From a bacterium (GTDB taxonomy: Bacteria > Planctomycetota > JADGBV01), in the NCBI GenBank assembly GCA_023261545.1, contig JAHFOS010000019.1, positions 1 to 34,757 of the forward strand: a DNA stretch of 34,757 bases. The letters are read 5' to 3'. This document shows positions 22,969-30,615 of this stretch, piece by piece; within the stretch, counting starts at the first letter, position 1, and every line of letters begins with the position of its first letter. Both the position numbers and the translations under genes were made by a program. The notes beneath the pieces are model-generated. The model did not search any database. It was given only the letters and a program-made list of their open reading frames with translations, and had not been told where the DNA came from.

Positions 22969-24153
22969 CTACGAGCCTCCCGGAACCCGCGCGGTCAGGC
23001 TCGCCAGCAGTTTGATCCAGCGGCGCGGGTTCAGCAGGGCTTGGGGCAAGCGCTCTTCCCCCAGCAGGCAATCGGTGAGGACCTCGCAGAGCTGCTGGCC
23101 GCAGCGGCGGAAGAGGAAAGCGCGCAGCCGCGGCTTGAAATAGAGGATGTGGGCCAGGCGCCGGCTCCAGGCGAGCTCGCGCAGCAGCTCGCGGCGCAGT
23201 CCGCGCTGGTAAAGGCGGGCGACCCGGCGTGCGGCCCCTCCCCCGTCGAGGATGGCATGGGCGGCGACCTCGCCGCTGCGCAGCGCGGAGGAAATGCCTT
23301 CGGCGGTGAGCGCATCGGCGAGGCCCAGGGCATCTCCCGCCAGCAACACGCGGCCTTTTGCATAAGGCGGGCGGCGCGGGCGCACGGGTATGACGTAGCC
23401 GTGCTTTTCGATGCGGAGCGGAACGATGTCGAGTCGCCGCAGATATTCCTCAAGGCGCTGTTGCAGGCGCGCCTCACCCGGCGCTGCGGCCAGGACGCCA
23501 ATCGAAAGGTGATCAGCTTTGGGAAAAACCCAGGCATAGCCATCGGGGACCAGCTCGAAATCGAAGCGCGCGCGCTGGCCGAAGCTCGCGAGGATAGGCG
23601 CGGCGACGTGGACCTCGGCCTCCAAAGCCGGAATGAGCAGTCGTCCGTCCAGAAATCCCGCGAGTGCGGCCATGCGCCCCAGCGCTCCGTCGGCGGCGAT
23701 GGCGAAACGCCCTGAGAAGACGCCCCGTGGCGTGCGCAACTGCACGCCCTCCGCGTTTTGGACGACGCTCTCGACAGGGCACTCTTCGCAAAGCTGCGCT
23801 CCGCTCGCTACGGCGGCCTGGACCAAGGCGTGGTCGAAACGGTCGCGCATGGCCATGGCGACGACAGGCTGCTTGCGGCGTACGTGAAAACTGAGACCGC
23901 TGGCGAGGAAGTTCATTTCGGCCTCGAAGCAGGCGCGTTCCACCGTGGCCGCCGCCGCGGGCGGCAGGCGCGCCAGCGAGCGCAGGATGAGCCCGCCGCC
24001 ACAGGTCTTGGATCGTGGAAATCGGGCCTTATCCAGCAGCGCGACCTTGAGCCCCGCGGCGGCAAGCAAACGCCCTGCCGTGGACCCCGCCGGGCCGGCT
24101 CCGACGATCAATGCGTCGTAGGGAGCGTCCGCGGATGCCGCCAAATTTTCCAT
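22969..24153 (-). CDS. Geranylgeranyl reductase family FAD-dependent oxidoreductase
   Basis: A flavoprotein of about 394 residues of the geranylgeranyl reductase (ChlP/digeranylgeranylglycerophospholipid reductase) group. The FAD-binding loop is DALIVGAGPAGSTAGRLLAAAG near the N-terminus, followed by FPRSKTCGGGL, the Cys-Gly-Gly turn typical of the family. GYAWVFPKADHLSIGV and GRVLLAGDALGLADALTAEGISSALRSG are the other hallmarks. It should reduce isoprenoid double bonds, for example in quinones or carotenoid-like lipids, but the substrate is unknown. ATG 24153 or GTG 24159 may be used; no strong ribosome-binding site is seen. It diverges from the RsbW-like gene across about 105 nt. Confidence 0.92.
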   Translation of the reverse strand: MENLAASADAPYDALIVGAGPAGSTAGRLLAAAGLKVALLDKARFPRSKTCGGGLILRSLARLPPAAAATVERACFEAEMNFLASGLSFHVRRKQPVVAMAMRDRFDHALVQAAVASGAQLCEECPVESVVQNAEGVQLRTPRGVFSGRFAIAADGALGRMAALAGFLDGRLLIPALEAEVHVAAPILASFGQRARFDFELVPDGYAWVFPKADHLSIGVLAAAPGEARLQQRLEEYLRRLDIVPLRIEKHGYVIPVRPRRPPYAKGRVLLAGDALGLADALTAEGISSALRSGEVAAHAILDGGGAARRVARLYQRGLRRELLRELAWSRRLAHILYFKPRLRAFLFRRCGQQLCEVLTDCLLGEERLPQALLNPRRWIKLLASLTARVPGGS

Positions 24154-24220
24154 AACCACTTGATTTTAAGCATCTTCACCATCATCCAAGGATTTCCACC
24201 CCACAATTCCGGCCAGGGTC

Positions 24221-24250
24221 TTGATTTGCACAAAAATTCTGTTATATTTA
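24221..24250 (+). promoter_or_regulatory. Promoter of the RsbW-like kinase gene
   Basis: TTGATT (24221-24226), a 16-nt spacer and TATATT (24243-24248) form a good promoter in an AT-rich gap. The GTG of the kinase gene is at 24259, only 10 nt after the -10, so the leader would be about 3-5 nt at most. Confidence 0.6.
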
Positions 24251-24258
24251 GGCCTGCC

Positions 24259-24708
24259 GTGTTAAAGAGTCCTCCCGCACAACCATCCAAGGCGCGTTCG
24301 TGGATTTTTCCGCGCCGCACTTCAGTTCTCGCCCTCATGCGCGCGGAGGTGGCGAAATTTTCAGCGCAGAACCGCGTTCCGGAGGGCGTTGCCGGCAAGA
24401 TGGTGCTGTGCATGGATGAGGCCGCGGCCAATATCGTGGAACACGCGCGCGGCCCCTCGGCTAACGATCCCAGCCTTTTCAAGGTGAAAGTGGCCGTGCA
24501 GGGCAGCATGCTCAAGGTGACGCTCTGCGACGGCGGGTATCCCTACGATCCCACGCGCCGACCCGATGTGGACGTGCGCAAGCACGTTAAATCCGGCAAG
24601 AAGGACGGCTTGGGTGTCTACATCCTGCGCCGCCTGCTCGACATTTTCGAGTACAACTACGTGGCCGGCGAGAACGTCTGCACGCTGGGTATCCGCGTGC
24701 AGAATTGA
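24259..24708 (+). CDS. RsbW-like anti-sigma regulatory factor, serine/threonine kinase fold
   Basis: A 149-residue HATPase_c_2 domain protein like RsbW/SpoIIAB, which usually bind a sigma factor or phosphorylate an STAS-domain antagonist. The N-box is MDEAAANIVEHA (about 52-63), the G1-like box DGGYPYDP and the G2 box KKDGLGVYILRRLLD. The domain begins at WIFPRRTSVLALMRAEV, so a start upstream of Met26 is needed; GTG 24259, close behind a promoter, fits. The frame is open far upstream, but only as the shadow of the opposite gene. No STAS or sigma gene is in the window. Its stop overlaps the next start (TTGA), coupling it to a Gfo/Idh/MocA oxidoreductase. Confidence 0.88.
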   Translation: MLKSPPAQPSKARSWIFPRRTSVLALMRAEVAKFSAQNRVPEGVAGKMVLCMDEAAANIVEHARGPSANDPSLFKVKVAVQGSMLKVTLCDGGYPYDPTRRPDVDVRKHVKSGKKDGLGVYILRRLLDIFEYNYVAGENVCTLGIRVQN

Positions 24709-25745
24709 GGGGGGTGCGAGAGGCCCCGCTTCGCGTTGGCATTCTGGGTGCCGGCGCCAACACCCGCGGCAAGCATATCCCGCTGCTGCAAAAAATCCCC
24801 GGCGTGGAGGTCGTGGCGGTGTGCAACCGCGGCCTGGAGTCCGCGCGCCGCGTCTGCGCGGAGTTCAAAATTCCGCGTGCCGTCGAAAAACCGGAAGATA
24901 TCTTCGCGGATGGCGACCTGGACGCCGTGGTGATCGGCACCTGGCCCGACAAGCACTGCGAGTTCACGCTCCAGGCCCTGGCGCATGACAAGCACGTGCT
25001 CTGCGAGGCGCGCATGGCCATGGATGAGCGGGAAGCGCAACGCATGCTCGAAGCCGCGCATGCCCGCCCTCAGTTGGTGACCCAGGTGGTGCCCGCGCCG
25101 TTCACCCTGCCAATGGACGGGCTCGTGCGCGCGCGCGTGGAGGCGGGCATCGGCCAACTGCTGGCTGTCCATATCTTTCTGCAAAATGGCGCCTTTCCCG
25201 ACGGCTCGGCGCCCCAGAGCTGGCGCCAGACGCGCCGCACCAGCGGCAACAACATCATGATGGTGGGCATCTTCTACGAGGCCATGATGCGCTGGGTGGG
25301 GCCGGCGCGGACGGTCTTCGCCACCTTGCAGACCGCCGTCGCCGCCAGCCCCGACCCCGCGACGGGCCGCCGCGAGCAGAACGACGTCCCCGACGCGGTG
25401 CAGGCGCTGGGCCGCCTGGTCCGCGACAACGCCGATTTCTGCCTGCTCGCCGCCAACACCCACGGGCTCAGGAAGGAGACTTCGTGCTGGATCTACGGCA
25501 GCGAGGGCACCCTGGCCGTGCTGCCCGGCCAGGACCTGCTTTTCGGAAAGCGTGGCGGCCGGCTCACCTCGCTGAAACACCTCTGGCAGGACAAGCCGGG
25601 CTGGCGCGTAGAGGAAGAATTCGTCGGCGCCATCCGCGGACGGGAACAGGTGCGCTTCACGACCTTCGCCGACGGCTGCGCCTACATGCGCTTTACCGAC
25701 GCGCTGCACGCGAGCGCGCGCACGGGCCGGGCGGTGGAGATCTGA
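24705..25745 (+). CDS. Gfo/Idh/MocA family oxidoreductase
   Basis: A 346-residue NAD(P)-dependent oxidoreductase fold. The Rossmann motif VGILGAGANTRGKHIPLL begins at residue 11, followed by VEVVAVCNR and DLDAVVIGTWPDKHCEFTLQAL. The catalytic EKP motif is replaced by CEARMAM (Glu101-Ala102-Arg103), so the usual Lys is missing; this variant occurs, as I recall, in a distinct subfamily and may not be a classical sugar dehydrogenase. The C-terminal beta-sheet domain (YGSEGTLAVLPGQDLLFG) is normal. The start is TTG 24705 overlapping the kinase stop; GTG 24714 is an alternative. The odd pairing with an anti-sigma kinase is conspicuous. Substrate not known. Confidence 0.9.
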   Translation: MRGVREAPLRVGILGAGANTRGKHIPLLQKIPGVEVVAVCNRGLESARRVCAEFKIPRAVEKPEDIFADGDLDAVVIGTWPDKHCEFTLQALAHDKHVLCEARMAMDEREAQRMLEAAHARPQLVTQVVPAPFTLPMDGLVRARVEAGIGQLLAVHIFLQNGAFPDGSAPQSWRQTRRTSGNNIMMVGIFYEAMMRWVGPARTVFATLQTAVAASPDPATGRREQNDVPDAVQALGRLVRDNADFCLLAANTHGLRKETSCWIYGSEGTLAVLPGQDLLFGKRGGRLTSLKHLWQDKPGWRVEEEFVGAIRGREQVRFTTFADGCAYMRFTDALHASARTGRAVEI

Positions 25746-25783
25746 AAGCAACGCCGCGGGCGAATGCTACCGGGGGAATTTTT

Positions 25784-25864
25784 CCACAGATTGCACAGAT
25801 TAATACAGATAATCATCAATCAGAGCAGCCCTTCTTAATCGGTGTTCCTCTGTGCAATCTGTGG
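25784..25864. repeat. 81-bp intergenic inverted-repeat element
   Basis: Perfect 15-bp arms CCACAGATTGCACAG (25784-25798) and its complement (25850-25864) enclose 51 bases. The arm sequence is like short palindromic CCACAGA repeats scattered in many environmental genomes, and it is related to the element at 29118-29215. The transcript would form a long hairpin between the oxidoreductase gene and the converging DUF192 gene. Confidence 0.85.
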
Positions 25865-25974
25865 AGGTGTTCGAGTTGAGGGCGCGGAGAACCAAGAAAA
25901 ACAGGGGGGCGCACCGTCAGAGGTACGCACTCTTCGGATGAACTGATTTTTTTTCTCCAAAAGAATAAAATGGT

Positions 25975-26331
25975 TCAGCTTACGCTCTCCAGGACCAGCT
26001 CGTCCCCGGGGCATAAACCCGCCAGCGGTGAATCAGGGGAGGATTCGATCACCTGGGTCGCCGCCGTGCAGCGGCGCAGGCGCCAGGGCACCAGACGCGG
26101 CGCCACCTCCACCACGCGCAAACCTTCATCAAGGAAAACCACCGCGATGGGCGCGCGCATCCAGCAGGTGTGCACGGCGTTGCAGCGCGGCAGCCACAGG
26201 CCGGAAGCGCCGCGAATATGGGAGGCCCAGATCAGCCCGAAGGCGCGCTCGAAAAGCCCCTGGGCGAGAAAGACTTCCGGGCAGATGATTTGCCCGTCGC
26301 CACGGCGCCGCAGCCGCAGGCCGCCTTTCAT
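25975..26331 (-). CDS. DUF192 family protein
   Basis: A 118-residue member of DUF192, a small beta-rich domain of unknown function common in archaea and bacteria. The order IICPEVFLAQGLFERAFGLIWA, CWMRAPIAVVFLDEGLRVVEVAP and GLCPGDELVLE matches the family (GLM..., WM...PLDVVFLD..., GD). Most members are secreted, but no signal peptide is seen here. ATG 26331 overlaps the SDR stop (TGATG), so the two genes are co-translated. Confidence 0.87.
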   Translation of the reverse strand: MKGGLRLRRRGDGQIICPEVFLAQGLFERAFGLIWASHIRGASGLWLPRCNAVHTCWMRAPIAVVFLDEGLRVVEVAPRLVPWRLRRCTAATQVIESSPDSPLAGLCPGDELVLESVS

Positions 26332-27176
26332 CAAACTCCGGAAAAGGCGGAGAAGCCTCCGTCCACCGGCAGCACGACTCCCGTGAGGAAGCGCGCGGCA
26401 TCGGAGGCCAGGTAGATCACCGCCCCGTGGAGGTCCGCCGCATCGCCGAAGCGCCCCATGGGCGTGTGGCGCAGGATTTTCTCCCCGCGCGGGGTCAGGG
26501 TCTTTCCGTCCTGCTGGTACAACAGGAAGCGGTTCTGTTCGGTGACGAAGAAACCGGGAGCGATGGCATTCACGCGGATGCCTTGAGGCGCGAGGTGCAC
26601 CGCCAGCCAGCGGGTGAAGTTGTCCACCGCCGCCTTGGCGGCGGAGTAGGCGCCCACCTTGGTGAGCGGGCGGACGGCAGCCATGGAGGAGAGGTTGATG
26701 ATGCAGCCCGAGCCCGCGCGCGCCATGTCCTCGCCGAAGACCAGGGACGGCAAAAGCGTGCCCGTGAAGTTGAGGGCGAAAACGCTCTCCACCGCGGCGA
26801 TATCGAGGCCGAACACGCCGCGCCGCAGTTCTTCCTCGCCGCGTCCCTGGAGCACTTCATCCTTGGCGGTGCCGCCGGGATGGTTGCCGCCAGCGCCATT
26901 CACCAGGATTTGGACCGGGCCCCACTTCGCCGCGATGGTCCGGCGCGCGGCTTCGAGCTCCGCGCGCGCCAGCACGTCCGCGCGCACCGGCAGCACGTCC
27001 TTGCACCCCCCCGCTTCGAGCCGGAGTGCGAGCGCTTCAAGCTTGCCCAGGGTGCGTCCGATGAGCGCAAGTCGCGCCCCCTCTCCGGACAAGGCCTCGG
27101 CCATGCCCGAGCACAACACCCCCGCGGCGCCGGTGATGGCGCAGACCTTTCCCGCGAGTGAAGGTGAAGCCGGCAT
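26331..27176 (-). CDS. SDR-family oxidoreductase, D-mannonate/fructuronate reductase-like
   Basis: A 281-residue classical short-chain dehydrogenase. The cofactor loop is TGAAGVLCSGMA (15-26), with NGAGGNHPGG at 93-102, the catalytic Ser in NLSSMAAV (163/164) and YxxxK at Tyr177/Lys181. The extension around GNHPGGTAKDEVL and the segments TPMGRFGDAADLHGAVIYLAS and GVVLPVDGGFSAFSGV resemble SDRs that act on fructuronate/mannonate, from memory; other sugar-acid substrates are possible. ATG 27176 has AGGA about 6 nt upstream. It is followed directly by the DUF192 gene and is separated from the LarA-like gene by a small plus-strand ORF. Confidence 0.92.
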   Translation of the reverse strand: MPASPSLAGKVCAITGAAGVLCSGMAEALSGEGARLALIGRTLGKLEALALRLEAGGCKDVLPVRADVLARAELEAARRTIAAKWGPVQILVNGAGGNHPGGTAKDEVLQGRGEEELRRGVFGLDIAAVESVFALNFTGTLLPSLVFGEDMARAGSGCIINLSSMAAVRPLTKVGAYSAAKAAVDNFTRWLAVHLAPQGIRVNAIAPGFFVTEQNRFLLYQQDGKTLTPRGEKILRHTPMGRFGDAADLHGAVIYLASDAARFLTGVVLPVDGGFSAFSGV

Positions 27177-27295
27177 GTCGTTCCTATAAGAAAACGCGGT
27201 GTTTTGCAAGGCCTGGAAGCAAAACCGTGCGGTAAGAAATGGTTCGATGATAGTGCCTTACGCATTTCCTTCTTTTAAAGCTGGGGGGAGGGGAT

Positions 27296-27330
27296 TGATG
27301 CACGCGGAGACGCGGAGGGGGAGGTGGCTG
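27296..27330. repeat. Degenerate copy of an intergenic repeat
   Basis: A stretch with ACGCGGAGACGCGGAGGG, reminiscent of the ACGCGGAGACGCGGAG half of the same broad class of intergenic repeats that carry CCACAGAG arms. No matching second arm is found, so it would be a decayed half. Confidence 0.3.
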
Positions 27331-27441
27331 TTGACGACTTTTTTGGTTCCGGCTGACGGGCTGGGCATTTCCCACAGGGTTGCGCGGTGGGCGACGTGGC
27401 CATAATCCGTGAAAAGTGAATTTTATTCTTGAGGTCAAGAC

Positions 27442-27666
27442 ATGTCCGACAAGAAAACTTCCCCACGGGCCGCGGCCAGTGCCCCTAAGCTCTCGCCAAA
27501 ACTCAAGCAGGCGCTGGATCACTGGCTGGTCAAGCGCAGCGCCTGGAACCATCAGGACTGGCTGGATCTGCTGGCGCATCTACGGAATCACAGCTTAGGG
27601 GAATCCACCCTCACCCAGGATGGCCGGGATTCCATCGGGCATTACCTGGAAACCCATCGGCATTGA
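27442..27666 (+). CDS. Small hypothetical protein
   Basis: A 74-residue protein that I do not recognise. The first 17 residues are basic and low in complexity (MSDKKTSPRAAASAPKL); the rest looks like a compact helical domain (LKQALDHWLVKRSAWNHQDWLDLLAHLRNHSLG), with several Trp and His, ending DSIGHYLETHRH. The ATG has GAGG about 8 nt upstream and codon use like the neighbours, so I take it as a real gene. It stands alone, opposite in direction to the genes on both sides. It might be a DNA-binding or regulatory protein, but nothing in the sequence shows that. Confidence 0.7.
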   Translation: MSDKKTSPRAAASAPKLSPKLKQALDHWLVKRSAWNHQDWLDLLAHLRNHSLGESTLTQDGRDSIGHYLETHRH

Positions 27667-27690
27667 GGGATTTCCGCGGCGGGGAGAAGG

Positions 27691-28995
27691 TTAGCCCGCG
27701 GCGAAACTGCTCTTGAGGGCCCACAGCCCCAACGCCGGGTTGGGGATGAAAAAGATTTCCTCGCCGCCGTGGCGCGCGCGTCCGGTCTTGAGCTGGGCCG
27801 GCGGATAGCGGGAGAGCAGCTCCTGGATGTCCGCGTATTCGTACCCCACCCCTTCGATCTCCTTGCGGCTGAGCCCGCCGGGCGCGTAGATCACGCGGAA
27901 ACGGCCCTCCGTCGAGCCGTGGATCAAGTGCGCCGCCGCCGAGTAGTTCTGGCGCAGTTCGCGGCTCTTGCGGCAGGCCGCGAGCGTGGCCGAGGTGCCG
28001 TGGTAGCCGAACTGGCGGATGAGCCGGTCCACGGTGGCGTCCTCGCCGAAACGCTGAACCCCCGGGGCCAGGACCAGCAGCTCGCCCGCGTCGGCCATGG
28101 CCATGCGCGTGCGATAGATGGCCTTGTTGCCAAGCCAGGTGGACTTGAATTCCGCCGGGTCGAGGAAAACCACCGCTTTGTGGATGGGCTTGTCCAGGAG
28201 CTTCAGATTAGCGCGCACGGCCAGCGCCGCCGCGCGCCGAAAGGGCTCGCGGCCAGTGCCGGCGTAGAGTCCGCGCAGTTTCAATTGGCCGCCCACGGCT
28301 TCGGTCACCGTGAGCGCGTAAAAGATGCGGTCGCAACCCAGGAAATGCTCCTCGGCATAATCAAAGGCGCGGCGTACCGGGGTGTCGGCCCGGCCCATGA
28401 TGGATTCCATGCCGCACACGGCCCCCAGGAAGTGCGTCTTGTTGATCATGTCGCGGCCCCCCGCTCCCACCAGCACGTTCTTGTTGTGGTTGGCCATGCC
28501 GGCGACCTCGTGCGGCACCACCTGGCCGATGGAGACGATGGCATCGTAGCCGCCCTTGACGATGAGCTTGTCCAGGGCGACTTCGATGCTGTATCGGAGC
28601 CGGCCCCCCGAGATTTCGCGGATGAACGCCCCCGGAATCTCGCCGATACGAACCACGCCCGCGCGCCAATCGTGGGCGTGGAAGCGCTTCAAGGGTATGC
28701 CGGGATACATGCGCGCGATTTCCCCGGGGCTCATGGCCACGTGGGTGCCCGTGGCCGGGAGCACGTCCACCGCGACGGAGGAGCCAAGCTCGCGGTAGAG
28801 CGCCGAAGTTATCTCCCCGGCCTTGGAATGCAGGCGCGTCATGTCCGGGGGCAGCAGCAGCACCTTGCGCACGTGGCGGCCGAGCGCGGCCGCGATGCGC
28901 CCCACAAGTTTTTCGAGTTCTTCGGGGCCGATGTGACGCCGCGGCCCGCCCTCGGCGACCACGAGTTTGCCGGAAGTATTGGCGTCAGCGCTCAC
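27691..28995 (-). CDS. LarA-like (DUF2088) racemase/epimerase family protein
   Basis: A 434-residue homologue of lactate racemase LarA. The N-terminal domain has PPDMTRLHS (in place of DHTR), PATGTHVAMSPGEI (His85), HAHDWRAGVV and GQVVPHEVAGMANHNKNVLVG (His162, Lys172), and His188 follows in MINKTH. These positions line up with the residues that hold the nickel-pincer cofactor and carry out catalysis in LarA. The larBCE cofactor genes are not in the window, so its activity depends on genes elsewhere. The family includes racemases and epimerases of 2-hydroxy acids and sugar acids; proximity to a sugar-acid-type SDR makes a sugar-acid substrate plausible. The start is GTG 28995 without a clear ribosome-binding site. 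The terminal 100 residues are less conserved. Confidence 0.87.
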   Translation of the reverse strand: MSADANTSGKLVVAEGGPRRHIGPEELEKLVGRIAAALGRHVRKVLLLPPDMTRLHSKAGEITSALYRELGSSVAVDVLPATGTHVAMSPGEIARMYPGIPLKRFHAHDWRAGVVRIGEIPGAFIREISGGRLRYSIEVALDKLIVKGGYDAIVSIGQVVPHEVAGMANHNKNVLVGAGGRDMINKTHFLGAVCGMESIMGRADTPVRRAFDYAEEHFLGCDRIFYALTVTEAVGGQLKLRGLYAGTGREPFRRAAALAVRANLKLLDKPIHKAVVFLDPAEFKSTWLGNKAIYRTRMAMADAGELLVLAPGVQRFGEDATVDRLIRQFGYHGTSATLAACRKSRELRQNYSAAAHLIHGSTEGRFRVIYAPGGLSRKEIEGVGYEYADIQELLSRYPPAQLKTGRARHGGEEIFFIPNPALGLWALKSSFAAG

Positions 28996-29040
28996 GGCAG
29001 GTGCGTTTTCAAAACCAGAAACTTAAAAAAAAGAATTTTA

Positions 29041-29335
29041 TCTGGAACTCAGGAACTCAGAGCTTGTTTAAAAAGTGTCTTTCGTATCGCATTTTAATAT
29101 TTTATAAAAAACATTTTACCACAGAGACACAGAGAGCACAGAGATAATATGGAGAAGTGCTGAAAATCCCTAGTTCGCCCCTGAATATTCTCAGTGTCCT
29201 CTGTGTCTCTGTGGTGAGTAAATTCATACTTTTCAAACAGGCTCTCAGGAAAAAATCGTGAAGATCGCCCGTTCCGTGAAAATACATCCACGCTCGTCTT
29301 TGAAATTTAACTTTCCGGAGTTCCTGAGTTCCAGA
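29041..29335. repeat. 295-bp nested inverted-repeat element
   Basis: Three concentric arm pairs are seen. Outer: TCTGGAACTCAGGAACT at 29041-29057 and its exact complement at 29319-29335. Middle: AGAGCTTGTTTAAAAAGT at 29059-29076 and a complement matching 16 of 18 at 29228-29245. Inner: ACCACAGAGACACAGAG at 29118-29134 and its exact complement at 29199-29215. The outer left arm also holds GGAACTCA twice in tandem. The whole 376-base gap between the LarA-like and DegT genes is taken up by this element; no ORF is credible. Confidence 0.88.
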
Positions 29336-29371
29336 TTCAAATGAAGTCTTCACGTTTTTTAACGGCAAGGC

Positions 29372-30505
29372 TCACCTGCCGCGCCGCACCAGGGATTCCT
29401 TGAGGCTGGTGACGACGTGCTCGACCTGCTCCTCCGTCATTTCCGGATAAAGCGGCAGGCTCAGGATGTGCGCCGCAAGGCGCTCGGTGGCGGGCAGCGC
29501 CCCCGGCTGGAGGCCGAGAAAGCGGTAGGCGGGCTGCAAGTGCAGCGGCGTGCGGTAATGATAGCCCGTCTCGACTCCGCGCTTCTTGAGTTCCGCGGCG
29601 ACGGTCTCGCGGTCGTCCAGGCGTATCACGTACAGGTGGAAGACGCTCAGCCGGTCGGCCAGCAGCGGCGGGCGCTCCACCTCGGGGAGTTCGGCCAACT
29701 GGCGGTCGTAGAGGCGCGCGAATTCCTGGCGGCGGCGCGTCTTCTCGGGAAGCACGGCCAGCTTGCGCCGCAGGAAGGCGGCTTGCAGCGCGTCGAGCCG
29801 CGAGTTCATGCCCACCACGAGGTGTTGGTGGCGATCCGTATCGGAGCGCCCGTGGTTGCAGAAACCGCGCAGGAAGGCGGCCTGGCGCTCATCGTCGCAG
29901 ACGATGGCGCCCGCGTCCCCCAGGGCGCCCAGGTTCTTGCCGGGAAAGAAGCTGAAGGTCGTGAGGGCGGCTTGCGCGGCGATGGGCCGTCCGGCGATGA
30001 GCGCGCCATGCGCCTGCGCGCCGTCCGCCAGCACCGGGAGCCCATGCGCGGCGGCCAAGGCCGCGATGCGCGGCAGGTCCGCCGGCTGGCCGTAGAGATG
30101 CACCGGCAGCACGCATTTGATGCGGTCGCGCCGGGGGTGGCGCTCCAGCACTTCGGCAAGGCTCGCGGGGTCCATGCCGGCGTCATTTCCCACCTCGGCG
30201 AAGATGACCTCGGCCCCGGTCTGACTGATGGCCTCGGCGGTGGCGATGAAGGTGTTGGCTACGGTGACAACGGCCATGCCGGCACCAATCCCCAGCGCCC
30301 GCAGGGAAGCGTGCAGGGCGTCCGTGCCGTTGGCGCAGCCCACGGCGTGGCGCGCACCGCAAGCGGCGGCGAATTCGCGCTCGAAATCCGCCACGGCCTG
30401 GCCGCCGATGAAAGCGGAGCTGGCCAGCAGCTCGTCGAGAGCCTCGTGGAATGAACGCGCGTGCTCAAGGTGGCAAGCGGCGAGATCGGCAAAGGGGACG
30501 CGCAT
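29372..30505 (-). CDS. DegT/DnrJ/EryC1/StrS-type PLP aminotransferase
   Basis: A 377-residue PLP enzyme that usually aminates nucleotide-linked keto sugars for surface polysaccharides or antibiotics. The N-terminal FADLAA, GGQAVADFEREFAA and GCANGTDALHASL (about 56-68) are the family pattern; DGAQAHGA (Asp161) holds the pyridine and FFPGKNLGALGD carries the Schiff-base Lys190. GYHYRTPLHLQPAY completes the C-terminal motif. ATG 30505 has AGGGA about 7 nt upstream; the frame stays open to 30637 but that part is not conserved. No sugar-nucleotide genes lie beside it in this window, so the substrate cannot be deduced. It diverges from the DUF1570-like gene. Confidence 0.95.
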   Translation of the reverse strand: MRVPFADLAACHLEHARSFHEALDELLASSAFIGGQAVADFEREFAAACGARHAVGCANGTDALHASLRALGIGAGMAVVTVANTFIATAEAISQTGAEVIFAEVGNDAGMDPASLAEVLERHPRRDRIKCVLPVHLYGQPADLPRIAALAAAHGLPVLADGAQAHGALIAGRPIAAQAALTTFSFFPGKNLGALGDAGAIVCDDERQAAFLRGFCNHGRSDTDRHQHLVVGMNSRLDALQAAFLRRKLAVLPEKTRRRQEFARLYDRQLAELPEVERPPLLADRLSVFHLYVIRLDDRETVAAELKKRGVETGYHYRTPLHLQPAYRFLGLQPGALPATERLAAHILSLPLYPEMTEEQVEHVVTSLKESLVRRGR

Positions 30506-30615
30506 GGCTTTTCCCTTTTGACCAAGGTTGCTATTTGTCAATCCCCGGATCTCAACACCTTCGCGGGGTGTCCGCGCGAGTTGATCCGCGGCGCTACGGA
30601 TTACAAAACGCTGGT

